Assembly (NCBI GenBank): GCA_951813065.1
Contig: CATOTH010000001.1
Span: forward strand, 496,001-560,000
Source: an uncultured Bryobacterales bacterium
Lineage (GTDB): Bacteria; Acidobacteriota; Terriglobia; Bryobacterales; UBA6623
DNA length: 64,000 nucleotides
Reading direction: 5' to 3'
Positions within the stretch are counted from its first letter, which is position 1, and each line of letters begins with the position of its first letter. The notes below the pieces were generated by a model. It did not search any database and was not told the origin of the DNA. It saw nothing but the letters and a program-made list of their open reading frames with translations. The translations under genes and the position numbers were made by a program. This document shows positions 28,418 to 37,843 of this stretch, piece by piece.

Positions 28418-29929
28418 CTACCTCGTGGCACCACTGATGAACGCCTCTGGTTCGACCTCGGTGGATACGCCGGCGGCTTGCATCACTGCGCGGATGGCAG
28501 AGGCGGTCTGAGGGGAAAAGCGAAAGTTCATGCCGCGGTGAACACCCGTGGCAATTCGTAGCGGCGTCCAGCCAAGCTCGTTCTTGCGATTCCAGATCTC
28601 GATCCTGGCGCCGGCATCGGCCAACACCTGTACTGCCCCGGGCGCGTGCTTGTAGGCCGCACCGTGCATCGCCGTGTTGCCGTCATTGTCGATGGCGTTT
28701 GGGTCACCGCCCAGTTTGAGCGCTAGCTTGACAGCTTCAACAACCTCTTCGGCCGTCCCGGCATCCTCATCAGGAGCACGCACACCGAGACCTGCGGCAA
28801 CCATTAGGGGCGTCGTGCCCTTTTCGGTCGGAATCGTAGGATCGGCACCCAGTTCGTGCAGTAGCCGCATCAATTCGGTATCAGCGGTGCGAGCTGCCGC
28901 CAGAAATGGTGTCGCGCCCAATGTGGTCAGGCTGTGCTTACCGGGGCTTGTTGCCGAGGTCATGCGAGAGTTTACGTCGGCACCATAAGCCACGAGTTCC
29001 TTTACGAGCGCCAAACTCCCCATGTTCCCGGACCCTTCCGGGGCAGGATCGTTGCTGCCGACGCCAGGCTTCCGAACCCAGCTTACGGTGTGCAACGGGG
29101 TCCAGCCCGGGCCGGCCGCGCTGGGGTCAGCCCCTCGTCTCAACAACAAAGCAGCCAGTTCGAAGTGAGCGTTCGAGACCGCGATTTCGAGGGCACTGGC
29201 ACCGACCTCGGGTTCGCCAATCGGAGAGTCGTCGGTCGCCCATCCCTGGCTCCTGCGCTTCGGCAGTGCATCATTGACTTCGGCTCCAGCGTCGAGCAGG
29301 GCGCGCGCCACATCCATATGTCCCTGGCGAACGGCGAACAAGAGCGCCGAGAATCCCGCATGGGATTCCGCTCCGATGTCCGCCCCGGCCTTGATCAGCT
29401 CAGCTACAGCTTGAACATGACCTTCACCGGATGCCCACATCAGCGCGGTTTGCCCGCGCCACTGCTCTCGAGCATTGACGTCGGCACCATAGCCAATGAG
29501 GGTGTGGACGGCATCGTGTCTGCCCGTACGCGCCGCGCTCATCAAGACGGTTTCGCCGGCCGGCAGGGCGGCACACGGGCTGGCTCCCGACTCGACGAGC
29601 ATCTCGATCATGGGAGCACTGCCGTTCGATGCGGCAAGCATCAGCGGGGTCACATGATAGCGGTTGACCGCGTCGGCCTCAGCGCCAGCGGCAATCAGTG
29701 CCCGCGCAGTGGCCAAATCGTCCCAATGCACCGCCCAATGCAAGGCGGTAGCGCCGTCCGAAGCCGGTTCGTTGACCTGGACACCAGCATCCAGCAGGTC
29801 GCGAACGGCAGCGGAATTGTTCGATCGAGCCGCTTCAACCAAGTCCGAATCGGAGCCCGCGCGGAGTGACGGCAACAGCGCGGCGCCCGTGGCGGCAGAT
29901 AGTATCAGGGCTAGCAAGAATCGGCGCAT
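28418..29929 (-). CDS. Exported ankyrin-repeat protein
   Basis: The 503-residue protein starts with a signal peptide (LLALILSAATGAALLPSLRA). It then has about ten ankyrin repeats with the usual pattern, such as DGATALHWAVHWDDLATARALI and KGTTPLMVAAGLGV. Ankyrin repeats mediate protein binding, and no catalytic domain is attached. The start lies 2 bases after the DUF1552 stop, in an operon with the DUF1592-type cytochrome. This ankyrin protein beside DUF1592/DUF1552 genes recurs in Acidobacteriota, which suggests a functional link, but the partner is unknown. Confidence 0.88.
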   Translation of the reverse strand: MRRFLLALILSAATGAALLPSLRAGSDSDLVEAARSNNSAAVRDLLDAGVQVNEPASDGATALHWAVHWDDLATARALIAAGAEADAVNRYHVTPLMLAASNGSAPMIEMLVESGASPCAALPAGETVLMSAARTGRHDAVHTLIGYGADVNAREQWRGQTALMWASGEGHVQAVAELIKAGADIGAESHAGFSALLFAVRQGHMDVARALLDAGAEVNDALPKRRSQGWATDDSPIGEPEVGASALEIAVSNAHFELAALLLRRGADPSAAGPGWTPLHTVSWVRKPGVGSNDPAPEGSGNMGSLALVKELVAYGADVNSRMTSATSPGKHSLTTLGATPFLAAARTADTELMRLLHELGADPTIPTEKGTTPLMVAAGLGVRAPDEDAGTAEEVVEAVKLALKLGGDPNAIDNDGNTAMHGAAYKHAPGAVQVLADAGARIEIWNRKNELGWTPLRIATGVHRGMNFRFSPQTASAIRAVMQAAGVSTEVEPEAFISGATR

Positions 29930-29931
29930 GT

Positions 29932-31269
29932 CTAGAGGGCAAGCTCCTCGATACGGCCCGTGCTGTCGCCGAAGGAGGGCAACCGCACACCAACCTTGTC
30001 AAGCAATGTCAGGTGCAAGTTGGCGAGCGGAACCGGTTCGTCGTACTTGATGTGCCGACCTCCGGTGAGGTTGCCCGCCGCCCCCCCGGCAACTAGAATC
30101 GGCAGGTTCAGGTGGTCATGAACGTCGGGGTTGCCCATGCCGCTGCCGCAGAGCAGAACGCAGTTGTCGAGCAGCGAGCCGTCTCCTTCGCGCACAGATG
30201 ACAGCTTGTCCAGATAGTACCCAAAGAGGGAGACATGGAAGGCGTTGATCTTCGCGAGCTTCTCGAGTTTGAGCGGGTCGTTGGTGTGATGCGAAGTCGG
30301 GTGGTGAGGATCGGGAACGCCGATTTCCGGATACGTGCGGTTGCTAGTCTCGCGGGCTAGTTGAAAAGTGGTCACGCGAGTGATGTCGCCTTGCAGCGCC
30401 AACACCTGCAGATCGAACATCATACGCGCATGGTCAGCGTAAGCTGGCGGGACTCCCGTCGGCCGATCGAGGTCGGGTAGCGGTGCCTCCTCGGTCTGCT
30501 TTTCCGCCCGTTCGATACGCCGCTCGACCTCGCGGACGGTGTCGAGGTAGTCCTCGACAGTCCGTTTGTCTCCCGCTCCCAGTTCCTTCTTGAGGCGCGT
30601 GAGATCTTCGCCAACCCAATCCAGGATCCCATTGTCGATCCGCAGTTCCGCCCGACGCTGAGCCGCAGTGCCGCCGTCACCAAACAGGCGCTCGAACGCA
30701 ACTCTCGGATGAGCGACCGAGTGGAGTGGAGTTGTCGGCGAAGACCAGGACAACTGGTTTTGATAGACGCAGGCGAATCCGTTGTCGCAATCGCCGACAT
30801 TCGTTTGCAGATCCATGGACAGCTCAAGCGAAGGCAACGCGGTTTGGTCACCGAAATGCTGAGCGGCGATTTGGTCCACAGTGGTCGCCAACTCGTAGTC
30901 CGCGCCCTCGGTCATCTTGGCTTTCGCAGCGCTCAGGAACCCAGAGTTTGCCGTGGCATGATTGCCAGCGGAATAGGCGTTCTTGTTTTCGAGATTCGTG
31001 ATGACATTGAGGTCAGCCTTGAATGGCTCCATGGATTCGAGGATTCGGGACATTCGCCCTAGTTGGCCGCTGTCTCCGGGAGGAGTCCACTGGCTGAGGT
31101 TGGCACCCATCGGAATGTATACGAATCCCAGCCTCCGTGCGGGGGCTGCCGCGGTCTTGGCCTGAGCGGTCATGGCAGGAACCATGGCATCGAGCAGCGG
31201 CAGGGCAATCGTTGCGCCCACGCCCCTCAGGAGCGTACGACGCGGAAGGGATTTCTTTGTGATGATCAT
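29932..31269 (-). CDS. DUF1552 protein with a twin-arginine-like signal
   Basis: The 445-residue protein opens with a twin-arginine-type signal (LPRRTLLRGVGATIALPLLDAM), so it is probably exported folded. The body has DUF1552 features such as RRLGFVYIPMGANLSQWTPPG, LSMDLQTNVGDCDNGFACVYQ and LLCGSGMGNPDVHDHLNLPILVAGG. The function is unestablished; a relation to the alkaline phosphatase/sulfatase-like fold of DUF1501 has been suggested for these proteins. It overlaps the upstream DUF1592-type cytochrome gene by ATGA, and the two families nearly always occur as a pair. Confidence 0.9.
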   Translation of the reverse strand: MIITKKSLPRRTLLRGVGATIALPLLDAMVPAMTAQAKTAAAPARRLGFVYIPMGANLSQWTPPGDSGQLGRMSRILESMEPFKADLNVITNLENKNAYSAGNHATANSGFLSAAKAKMTEGADYELATTVDQIAAQHFGDQTALPSLELSMDLQTNVGDCDNGFACVYQNQLSWSSPTTPLHSVAHPRVAFERLFGDGGTAAQRRAELRIDNGILDWVGEDLTRLKKELGAGDKRTVEDYLDTVREVERRIERAEKQTEEAPLPDLDRPTGVPPAYADHARMMFDLQVLALQGDITRVTTFQLARETSNRTYPEIGVPDPHHPTSHHTNDPLKLEKLAKINAFHVSLFGYYLDKLSSVREGDGSLLDNCVLLCGSGMGNPDVHDHLNLPILVAGGAAGNLTGGRHIKYDEPVPLANLHLTLLDKVGVRLPSFGDSTGRIEELAL

Positions 31270-33587
31270 CGTGGGTTCCTCATTTGAAACGGCGTACTGC
31301 TGACGACTCCCAGCACCATGGACGAAAAGCGGTAGTCCTGTTGCTGGGCATCGCGAACAATCTTACGGACGGCAGGGGCGTCGTAGTACTCAAGGCCCCT
31401 TCCCAAGGCATAGGTCAGCAGCTTCTCCGCAGCAGTCGAAACGAATAGTTGCGGCCTATCCAGGAGAGCCTTGCGAAAGTCGGCCGGACCGGAGAACCTG
31501 GTTCCGTCGGGAAGCATTCCGGAGGCATCGACCGGAGCGCCTTCGTCGTGTGTCCGCCAGCGGCCAACCGCGTCGAAATTCTCTAGCGCAAAACCCACCG
31601 GGTCGATGATGTCATGGCAGGCGGCGCATGCTGGGTTTTCGCGGTGCTCAGAGATGCGCTCGCGCAGCGTACGGGGATTCTCCGAGTGAGTCTCTTCACC
31701 GAGGTCAGGGACTTCCGGCGGGGGCGGACGGGGCGGAGTGCCCAGAATGTTCGCCAAGACCCATTTCCCACGCACCACGGGTGAGGTCCGGTTGGCATAG
31801 GACGTTACGGCAAGCACGCTGCCATGAGTCAGCAGTCCGCCCCTGACGCCGTCCGGATCGAGTTCAACCCGGCGAAAATGATCGCCGTAGATGTGCGGGA
31901 TACCGTAGTGCTTGGCCAAGCGCTCATTCAAGAACGTGTAGTCGGCACCGAGAAGCTCGACGATACTGCGATCTTCGCGAAGGATCGTCTCGAAAAGCAA
32001 CTCGGTCTCGCGCCGGAATGCCTTGCGCAGGTTGTCGTCGAAGTCCGCGAAGAGACGCCGGTCAGGCACTACAGAATCCACGTTCCGGAGGTGCAGCCAC
32101 TGCCCGGCAAAGCTATCGACCAACGCCTGCGAGCGCGAGTCGCGGAGCATGCGCCGGACCTGCCGCTCCAACGAGTTCTCATCCCTCAAGCCACCGTCTT
32201 CCGCCACGCGCAGCAACTCGTCGTCGGGAATGCTGCTCCACAGGAAGAACGACAGCCGCGACGCCAACTCGTGCTGTGACACGGTGTACGGCCGGCCTGT
32301 ACCATCAGCAGGGTCTCGCTCGGTCCGAAACAAGAACTCAGGGCTTACTAGCAGGGCCCGCAGAGCGGTTTCGATTCCGCCTTCGAAGCCGGCGCGCTCG
32401 CGCCCCTGACGGAAGAACTCAAGCGGTTTCTCAAGGTCAGTGCCCCTCAGCGGCCGACGATAGGCTCGGCGTACCAGCCTCGAAAGGATTTGCTCTGCAC
32501 ATTCGTCTTCCTCGGAAGTCGAGCTCGGATAGCACGAGAACATTCGCCGCCGACTCGGTGTGTCACCTGGCCCCTTGGCATCGTACGGTCCGATGATCGA
32601 GACCGAATACACAGCAGGCTGCGTGCGTGGATGGCGGTCCATGTTGAATCGTGCCAAGTATGGTTGGCGCTGCGTCTCGATCAGGGCGGACGACTTCTTG
32701 AGAAACGTGGCGCCGATCTCATGGGGCCCGGCATCGATTGGGATGCGCGCAACCAGGTGCTTGTCGACATCGCTGTGATCCCTCTGCCCGGGCGGGACAA
32801 CGGTGAATTGTCGGATGTGTCGGCCGTCCAGCGTCAGTTCCACCGCGTGCGGGTGGTAGAGCCCCTCGATCTGCTCGTTCCGGTCGCGGCTGAGCGTAAT
32901 ACGTATTTCATATTCGCCGTCCACGGGGAAGGTATGCCGTACCTCGGTTCCGCCCCTTGTGCCAAACGGAAGTTCACTGAATCTCGCTTCCTGGGTCAAA
33001 TCCACGGGAAGGACGATCAGCTCGCCTCCAACAGAGCTTGGAGCTGTGCCAATCGCCAACCGGCTGATTTTTCGGGCTGCCGAGAGAAAGCGCTCCAGCG
33101 ATGTCGCCGACACCTCTCCTGTAATGTTGTCGAAGCCGTGACTGCTCTCGTCGCGCGGCAGCAATGAGCGGACGTCAATGTCGAGCGCGAGAAGATCTCG
33201 GATCGCATTGCGGTACTCGGTCCGGTTCAGGCGGCGGAAGGCACCCTCTCGGCCGGGATTGGGACGGTTCACTGCGTAGTCGTCCAAGCGCTCGGTCAAT
33301 TCGCGGATCAGAGCGTCGTAGGTAGCTTCGTCGGGACGCGGAACGCCGAGCGGAGGCATGTGGCGGTGCCTGAGTTTCCGAACCACCGCCTCCCATGATT
33401 GCGGGGCAAGGCTGGGGTCGGCGGGGTCGAGCCGGTCCAGGGCCAGCCCGCCGCTCGATACGGTTGAGTTATGACACGCGACGCAATAGCGGTCCAGTGT
33501 GGACCGGGGGGAGGTTTGCGCGCACAGCGAGACTGCAAATGCGAACAGCACCGCCAATCGTCGTGCTGTTTTCATTGTTTTCCGCAA
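31266..33587 (-). CDS. Secreted c-type cytochrome with DUF1587/1592/1588/1585 domains
   Basis: The 773-residue protein has a signal peptide (residues about 8-24) and a single c-type heme site, YCVACHN. Next come DUF1587 (FRRLNRTEYRNAIRDLLAL, about 115-180), a carbohydrate-binding-like beta region (about 205-310), DUF1595/DUF1592 (RLVRRAYRRPL to the LSFFLWSSIPDDEL region), DUF1588 (RGGLLTHGSVLAVTSYANRTSPVVRGKWV) and a C-terminal DUF1585. A second CAACHD motif near residue 655 could hold another heme. These multi-domain cytochromes are common in Planctomycetes and Acidobacteriota and are linked to polysaccharide use, but their reaction is unknown. It is first in the operon with DUF1552 and ankyrin genes. 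Confidence 0.9.
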   Translation of the reverse strand: MRKTMKTARRLAVLFAFAVSLCAQTSPRSTLDRYCVACHNSTVSSGGLALDRLDPADPSLAPQSWEAVVRKLRHRHMPPLGVPRPDEATYDALIRELTERLDDYAVNRPNPGREGAFRRLNRTEYRNAIRDLLALDIDVRSLLPRDESSHGFDNITGEVSATSLERFLSAARKISRLAIGTAPSSVGGELIVLPVDLTQEARFSELPFGTRGGTEVRHTFPVDGEYEIRITLSRDRNEQIEGLYHPHAVELTLDGRHIRQFTVVPPGQRDHSDVDKHLVARIPIDAGPHEIGATFLKKSSALIETQRQPYLARFNMDRHPRTQPAVYSVSIIGPYDAKGPGDTPSRRRMFSCYPSSTSEEDECAEQILSRLVRRAYRRPLRGTDLEKPLEFFRQGRERAGFEGGIETALRALLVSPEFLFRTERDPADGTGRPYTVSQHELASRLSFFLWSSIPDDELLRVAEDGGLRDENSLERQVRRMLRDSRSQALVDSFAGQWLHLRNVDSVVPDRRLFADFDDNLRKAFRRETELLFETILREDRSIVELLGADYTFLNERLAKHYGIPHIYGDHFRRVELDPDGVRGGLLTHGSVLAVTSYANRTSPVVRGKWVLANILGTPPRPPPPEVPDLGEETHSENPRTLRERISEHRENPACAACHDIIDPVGFALENFDAVGRWRTHDEGAPVDASGMLPDGTRFSGPADFRKALLDRPQLFVSTAAEKLLTYALGRGLEYYDAPAVRKIVRDAQQQDYRFSSMVLGVVSSTPFQMRNPR

Positions 33588-33700
33588 CGCACTAGATGCA
33601 GGTCACACCCACCGCGGTCATTCGCCTGGCGTGCGTTGCTCACCGCAATGTACAACCCAAGTGGCCGAAGCGTGCTTCGTGGTTTCACTGCCCTCCATTA

Positions 33701-33726
33701 GCGACGGGGCGCTTCCGCCCCGTCGC
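33701..33726 (-). terminator. Strong GC-rich hairpin after the Oar-like receptor gene
   Basis: A perfect 11-bp stem (GCGACGGGGCG / CGCCCCGTCGC) with a 4-base loop lies 20 bases past the receptor stop. No T-run follows on the minus strand, so it may be a rho-assisted terminator or an RNA 3'-end stabiliser. Confidence 0.55.
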
Positions 33727-33745
33727 CCTTCGGTGCCTCACGCAC

Positions 33746-36700
33746 CTAGAATGTGATTCGCACAGCCATCTGCATCTGCCGCATCGCACCGGCATTGTCC
33801 AGAGTGCCGAAGTCGCTGTTCTCCACGTTTCCGTTCAATGACGAGAGATTCACGTGATTCAGCGCGTTGAACATGTCCGCCCGCACCTGAAGGCGCGAAG
33901 ACTCTGTCAAGTTGAAGCTCTTCGACAGGGAGAAGTCCACGGTCCACCGGCCCAGACCGCGGATCCGCCCGACACCGACATTCCCCGGCCGCTGGGCTAT
34001 GCCACCGACCTCCTCGACCCTGGCGAAAGCGTCTGGGTTGAGAAACTGTACATCCTGGTGCGAGCCGATGCGCGGGCTGCCGTAGGTCGTGCCCGCCGGA
34101 GCATGGATATTGCCACCGACGTAGTCCGCCCGGCAGACCCACGACTGCGAACAGCCCTGATCGATCCTATCCTCGGGCCGTCCGGTCGTCCCGGAATAGA
34201 TGCCAGAGACCTGCCATCCCCCGAGGATGCCTCGAACGAGGGCATTGGAATCGGGGAACTTGGGAAGCTCGTAGATCAAATCTCCCACGGCCCGGTGTGC
34301 TGTATCGAAGTCTGGCGGGCCTCGCTCGATCGACAGATCGAAGAAGTTCTGAACTGAGTTTTCCGCGTCCGTTCCGTAGTACACGCCGACATCGCCACCG
34401 GTGAACGCAAGTGTCTTACCCCAGGTGTAGTGAAGATCGAACGACAAGTTACGCGAGAATCGCTTGCGCAACGATGTCTGCATTGAATGATTGATCACGC
34501 TCTCTCCCATGTCGACGAAATACCCTCCGGGTATGAGTGTGGGATTGGGCCGGATCCCGGTCTGCCGGTCAGGCAAATTGAATCGCCTGTGCATCGGGAA
34601 TTTCACGCCCCGCGTCCCCACATAGCCGATTTCCCACATCAGGTCGGAGGCCAGTTGGCGTTGGATGTTGAATTGGTAGTTGATGGTATAGGGATTCTGC
34701 AGGTCGGGGGTGATCAAAGAAAAGACGAGTTCATTCCCCGTGCGCTGAATGTCCCCGAGGGAGATCGGAACGATCTCTTCGTTGGTGAATGGATATTGCA
34801 CCCCCAGAGTGTTCGCTTCGACCGCGCTATACCTGACGCGGAACGGAATGTCTGGTCCGGCAACACTCTGCCTCAGGATTGCCGGCACCTGGGCGGCGAA
34901 CATGAATCCAACCCCCCCTCTGAGGACTGTGCGACCGTCATCATCAATTCGGTATGCGAAGCCAAGCCGCGGGCCAAGGTTCACCCAGCCGTCGTGTTCA
35001 GTCGGCTTGTTCCTGGGACGACGGGCGCCGAAGGCGAAGTTCGTAAAGTCTGCCCCCTGAGGGAGGTCGAGATTCTTGTTGGTGACGTCGATCTTGCCGG
35101 TCGGATTGATCGTATTGTTGGAGTAAAAGTCGTAGCGCAGGCCCAGGTTCAACGCCAGTTTCTGGTTGACCCGCCAGTCGTCTTGGACAAAGCCGCCAAT
35201 CTCAAACATGCGGGAAGTGTGCGGCCCGTTCGAGCCGAACGAGATCACGGCCGAGTTGATTCGATTGGCCTGCATTTGCTCGATGTTCAAGAACTCATAG
35301 AGGGGATTCTCGGGGTTCGTGCGCGCCCCGCCATAGTGAACGGCGCGACCCCCGAACTTGATGGTGTGGCGGCCTCGGTTGAGCGTGAATTTCTGATCGA
35401 CTGTGGTCGTCGTGCCCTCCATCAGCCAGACCTCGCCGCTACCCAATGTGAGCGTTCCGCCGACATTGCGAAGCCGAAACCTCGGAATCCGGTTTTGCCA
35501 ATCGATCGTCTCGGGTGTGTCAGGGTCCATCAATTGGAAGATGTTGTCGAGTCTTTCCATGTCGGCGAAGTTGTAGCCAAAGCGCGTTTCCGACACCCAA
35601 GCCACGCCGCTCTTCGTGTATTGCGCGTTGTAGCGGTCCTGCACGTACTTGTATTCGCGGTCGTTGGCACCGTTTAGGTTGTACCGTGGATCGAGGCCGA
35701 ATGGACGATTGCGGGTGTAGGTGAATGACAGGTTGCTGGTATCGGTGACGCGGTAATCCGCTCTGGCGACGATGTGGTTCTCCGTTCGCTCCCGCGAGCC
35801 GACCTTCTCGGCCCGCCCACGGTATTCGTCGAACAACAAGGTCGGTTCAGGAATGGTGTCCATGAGCATCCGTATTTCCTGAAACGGCAGCGCGTTGAGG
35901 ATTGTTGCTCGCAGTTCCGGGGTAGGAACCGTTCCCGTCACGCGCTGCGAGGAGTACTCTCGATAGCCCTCGTAGGTGGCGAAGAAGAACAACCTGTTCT
36001 CCTTGACCGGTCCGCCAATTGAACCTCCGAATTGATTGAACACTTCACGGTTCTTCGGGATCTGGGAGCCGTCCGAGTTGTAGTTCGTCTGAAAGGGATT
36101 TCGCGCGTTGAACACGTGCGAGCGATAGTTCTCGAACACGCTTCCGTGGAATTCGTTCGTGCCTTGCTTGCTGATGAGGTTGATGGTCCCACTGACCACT
36201 CCTCCGTTTTCGGCCTTCATGATTCCCCGCATGACCTGCACTTCATCCACGGCTTCGATGCTCATGACGTCCATGTAATTCCGCCCACCGTACTGTTGCA
36301 ACGCGCGGCTCTCGGACGGATTGGAATTGGCGTCAGTACCATTGACGGTTACCCCGGTGCCACTCTTGCCTAGCCCGTTGATTCGGAGGCTCCCGCCCCC
36401 CACGTCGACTCCGGTGGAGAGCCTCAGGATATTCGTCACGTTGCGGCGTCCCAACGGCAACTCGGTGATCTTCATGGAGTTCAAACTCTCGCTTTGCTCG
36501 GATGCCTGGGTGTTCACCAGGGGAGGCCGGCCCTCGACCGTTACTGTCTCGCTCAGGCTGCCGATCTCAAGGGTGTGCGTCTGGCGTACAACCTGCGATG
36601 CGATCAAGGCGATGCCAGTGCTCTGGTAGGTCTTGAAGCCATCAGACTCGACCTTGAGCGTGTAGGTCCCGACAGGTAGAACGTTAAACACGAAATCACC

Positions 36701-36898
36701 GGTCGCGCTAATCGGAGCGAGATAGACGAGCCCCGTGTCATCGTTTGTGAGCGTTGCCTCACCACCCGGAATGACCGCGCCGGACGAATCCTGCACGGTC
36801 CCATACAACGTCGCTGTTGTAACCTGGCCCCAAATCGCGGTGGTCGAGCAGAGCAAGAATGCCAGCACGAGCCGGACCGCTAGTGATCCTGATTTCAT
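33746..36898 (-). CDS. Oar-like TonB-dependent outer-membrane receptor
   Basis: The 1,050-residue protein has a signal peptide (LVLAFLLCSTTAIWG). A carboxypeptidase-regulatory-like domain follows (about 25-115, ATLYGTVQDSSGAVIPGGEATL), then a plug (about 120-245, including NVTNILRLSTGVDVGGG) and a long beta-barrel ending in an aromatic residue (MAVRITF), as required for outer-membrane insertion. Such Oar-like receptors are a hallmark expansion of Acidobacteriota and are presumed to import large substrates with TonB energy. GGGGGAGGA precedes the ATG. The Gfo/Idh/MocA gene is next upstream on the same strand. Confidence 0.92.
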   Translation of the reverse strand: MKSGSLAVRLVLAFLLCSTTAIWGQVTTATLYGTVQDSSGAVIPGGEATLTNDDTGLVYLAPISATGDFVFNVLPVGTYTLKVESDGFKTYQSTGIALIASQVVRQTHTLEIGSLSETVTVEGRPPLVNTQASEQSESLNSMKITELPLGRRNVTNILRLSTGVDVGGGSLRINGLGKSGTGVTVNGTDANSNPSESRALQQYGGRNYMDVMSIEAVDEVQVMRGIMKAENGGVVSGTINLISKQGTNEFHGSVFENYRSHVFNARNPFQTNYNSDGSQIPKNREVFNQFGGSIGGPVKENRLFFFATYEGYREYSSQRVTGTVPTPELRATILNALPFQEIRMLMDTIPEPTLLFDEYRGRAEKVGSRERTENHIVARADYRVTDTSNLSFTYTRNRPFGLDPRYNLNGANDREYKYVQDRYNAQYTKSGVAWVSETRFGYNFADMERLDNIFQLMDPDTPETIDWQNRIPRFRLRNVGGTLTLGSGEVWLMEGTTTTVDQKFTLNRGRHTIKFGGRAVHYGGARTNPENPLYEFLNIEQMQANRINSAVISFGSNGPHTSRMFEIGGFVQDDWRVNQKLALNLGLRYDFYSNNTINPTGKIDVTNKNLDLPQGADFTNFAFGARRPRNKPTEHDGWVNLGPRLGFAYRIDDDGRTVLRGGVGFMFAAQVPAILRQSVAGPDIPFRVRYSAVEANTLGVQYPFTNEEIVPISLGDIQRTGNELVFSLITPDLQNPYTINYQFNIQRQLASDLMWEIGYVGTRGVKFPMHRRFNLPDRQTGIRPNPTLIPGGYFVDMGESVINHSMQTSLRKRFSRNLSFDLHYTWGKTLAFTGGDVGVYYGTDAENSVQNFFDLSIERGPPDFDTAHRAVGDLIYELPKFPDSNALVRGILGGWQVSGIYSGTTGRPEDRIDQGCSQSWVCRADYVGGNIHAPAGTTYGSPRIGSHQDVQFLNPDAFARVEEVGGIAQRPGNVGVGRIRGLGRWTVDFSLSKSFNLTESSRLQVRADMFNALNHVNLSSLNGNVENSDFGTLDNAGAMRQMQMAVRITF

Positions 36899-37104
36899 TG
36901 GAGTCCTCCCCCGTTTCGGCCACCGTTGAGGCGGCCCCTCTGCGGGCCTTCGATGCCCCGCTTCCTACCCCAGACGGATAAGCCTACACTCCAGCCCCCT
37001 GATTTGGCCGGACTCACTGCAATGAGACGCCCTTCCTCTTGTCGGCCTGATCCCGGGCATGACGACCCAAGACTAGTACCAACAGACATAACGACCCGTG
37101 GTGA

Positions 37105-37133
37105 CTCTAGCAGAGGAATAGCGTTATCGCAAG
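37105..37133 (-). promoter_or_regulatory. Possible sigma-70-type promoter of the Oar-like receptor gene
   Basis: On the minus strand TTGCGA (37133-37128) and TAGAGT (37110-37105) are 17 bases apart, about 207 bases before the ATG. The match to consensus is moderate. Confidence 0.3.
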
Positions 37134-37515
37134 CTGGAAGCTTCTTGTCCTGTTTTTTCCTGTCGGTAGAGTCGGGGAGCGACGCGCCAGCTTTAGCGTG
37201 AGGGAGTAGCCGTTTGCCCGCGGCTTTCGCGTCGTGCGGGTGTCTCATTCTCTCGCCTTGCCACGTTTCCGCTCCCCGCTCACCGAACCCGGCGTGCCGT
37301 TTTAGGGCACCGGGCTCTCCAGTGGGATCATGCCGTTCGCACACGGGTAGATCCGGCTCCGACCGGAATGACACGGCGACAAATGCCGTCCGCGTCGCGG
37401 GAGTCGCACGTCCCCGACCTCTTCCCAGCGGTCGCCGCACCCGGCGGCAGGCCTGTTCACGCCCCGCCGCCAGCACCTGCCGCCCCGGCTGCTACCAACT
37501 GAAAGCGATTGTTGG

Positions 37516-37558
37516 GTGGGATTTGAACCCACTAGGAAAACGCGCCTTTCCACGGCGC
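37516..37558 (-). other. tRNA-Ser(GGA)-like 3' fragment
   Basis: On the minus strand a 5-bp anticodon-like stem with a 7-base loop containing GGA (GCGCC-GTGGAAA-GGCGC, 37558-37542) is followed by 9 bases and a perfect T-arm (GTGGG-TTCAAAT-CCCAC, 37532-37516). No D-arm or pairing acceptor stem is present and there is no CCA, so it is at most a remnant, such as an old attachment site. It could also be a coincidental pair of hairpins. Confidence 0.3.
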
Positions 37559-37843
37559 ACTGGGATTTGCTGGTGCTATTGGTTTGGCCCTGCGCACCTT
37601 CGGCATGCCACTCTGGCCGAGGTCAGAGTCGATTGATTTCTTGATAAATACTTTAATGTCAACAAGTTACAACGGATCAACTGATTGGATCCAGTTGGTT
37701 ACAGCCGCAAGCCCATCCCGTCTGAGGCTTTGGGCCGGAGCTAGGGCTGCCGCGAAAACAGGGGGCGATTTGCCCATCGGCCTCGACTATTCCGACCACG
37801 ACTTACCCACTTGCCGTGCCGGCCCAGTCTCCGGTGCAAGTAG

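Larger units (their letters stand above)
36899..37843. other. Long intergenic region with receptor leader and a tRNA-like fragment
   Basis: No protein gene is supported in these 945 bases. They hold a possible promoter for the Oar-like gene (37105-37133), a tRNA-Ser-like 3' fragment (37516-37558, minus strand) and an AT-rich patch around 37638-37675. Confidence 0.45.
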
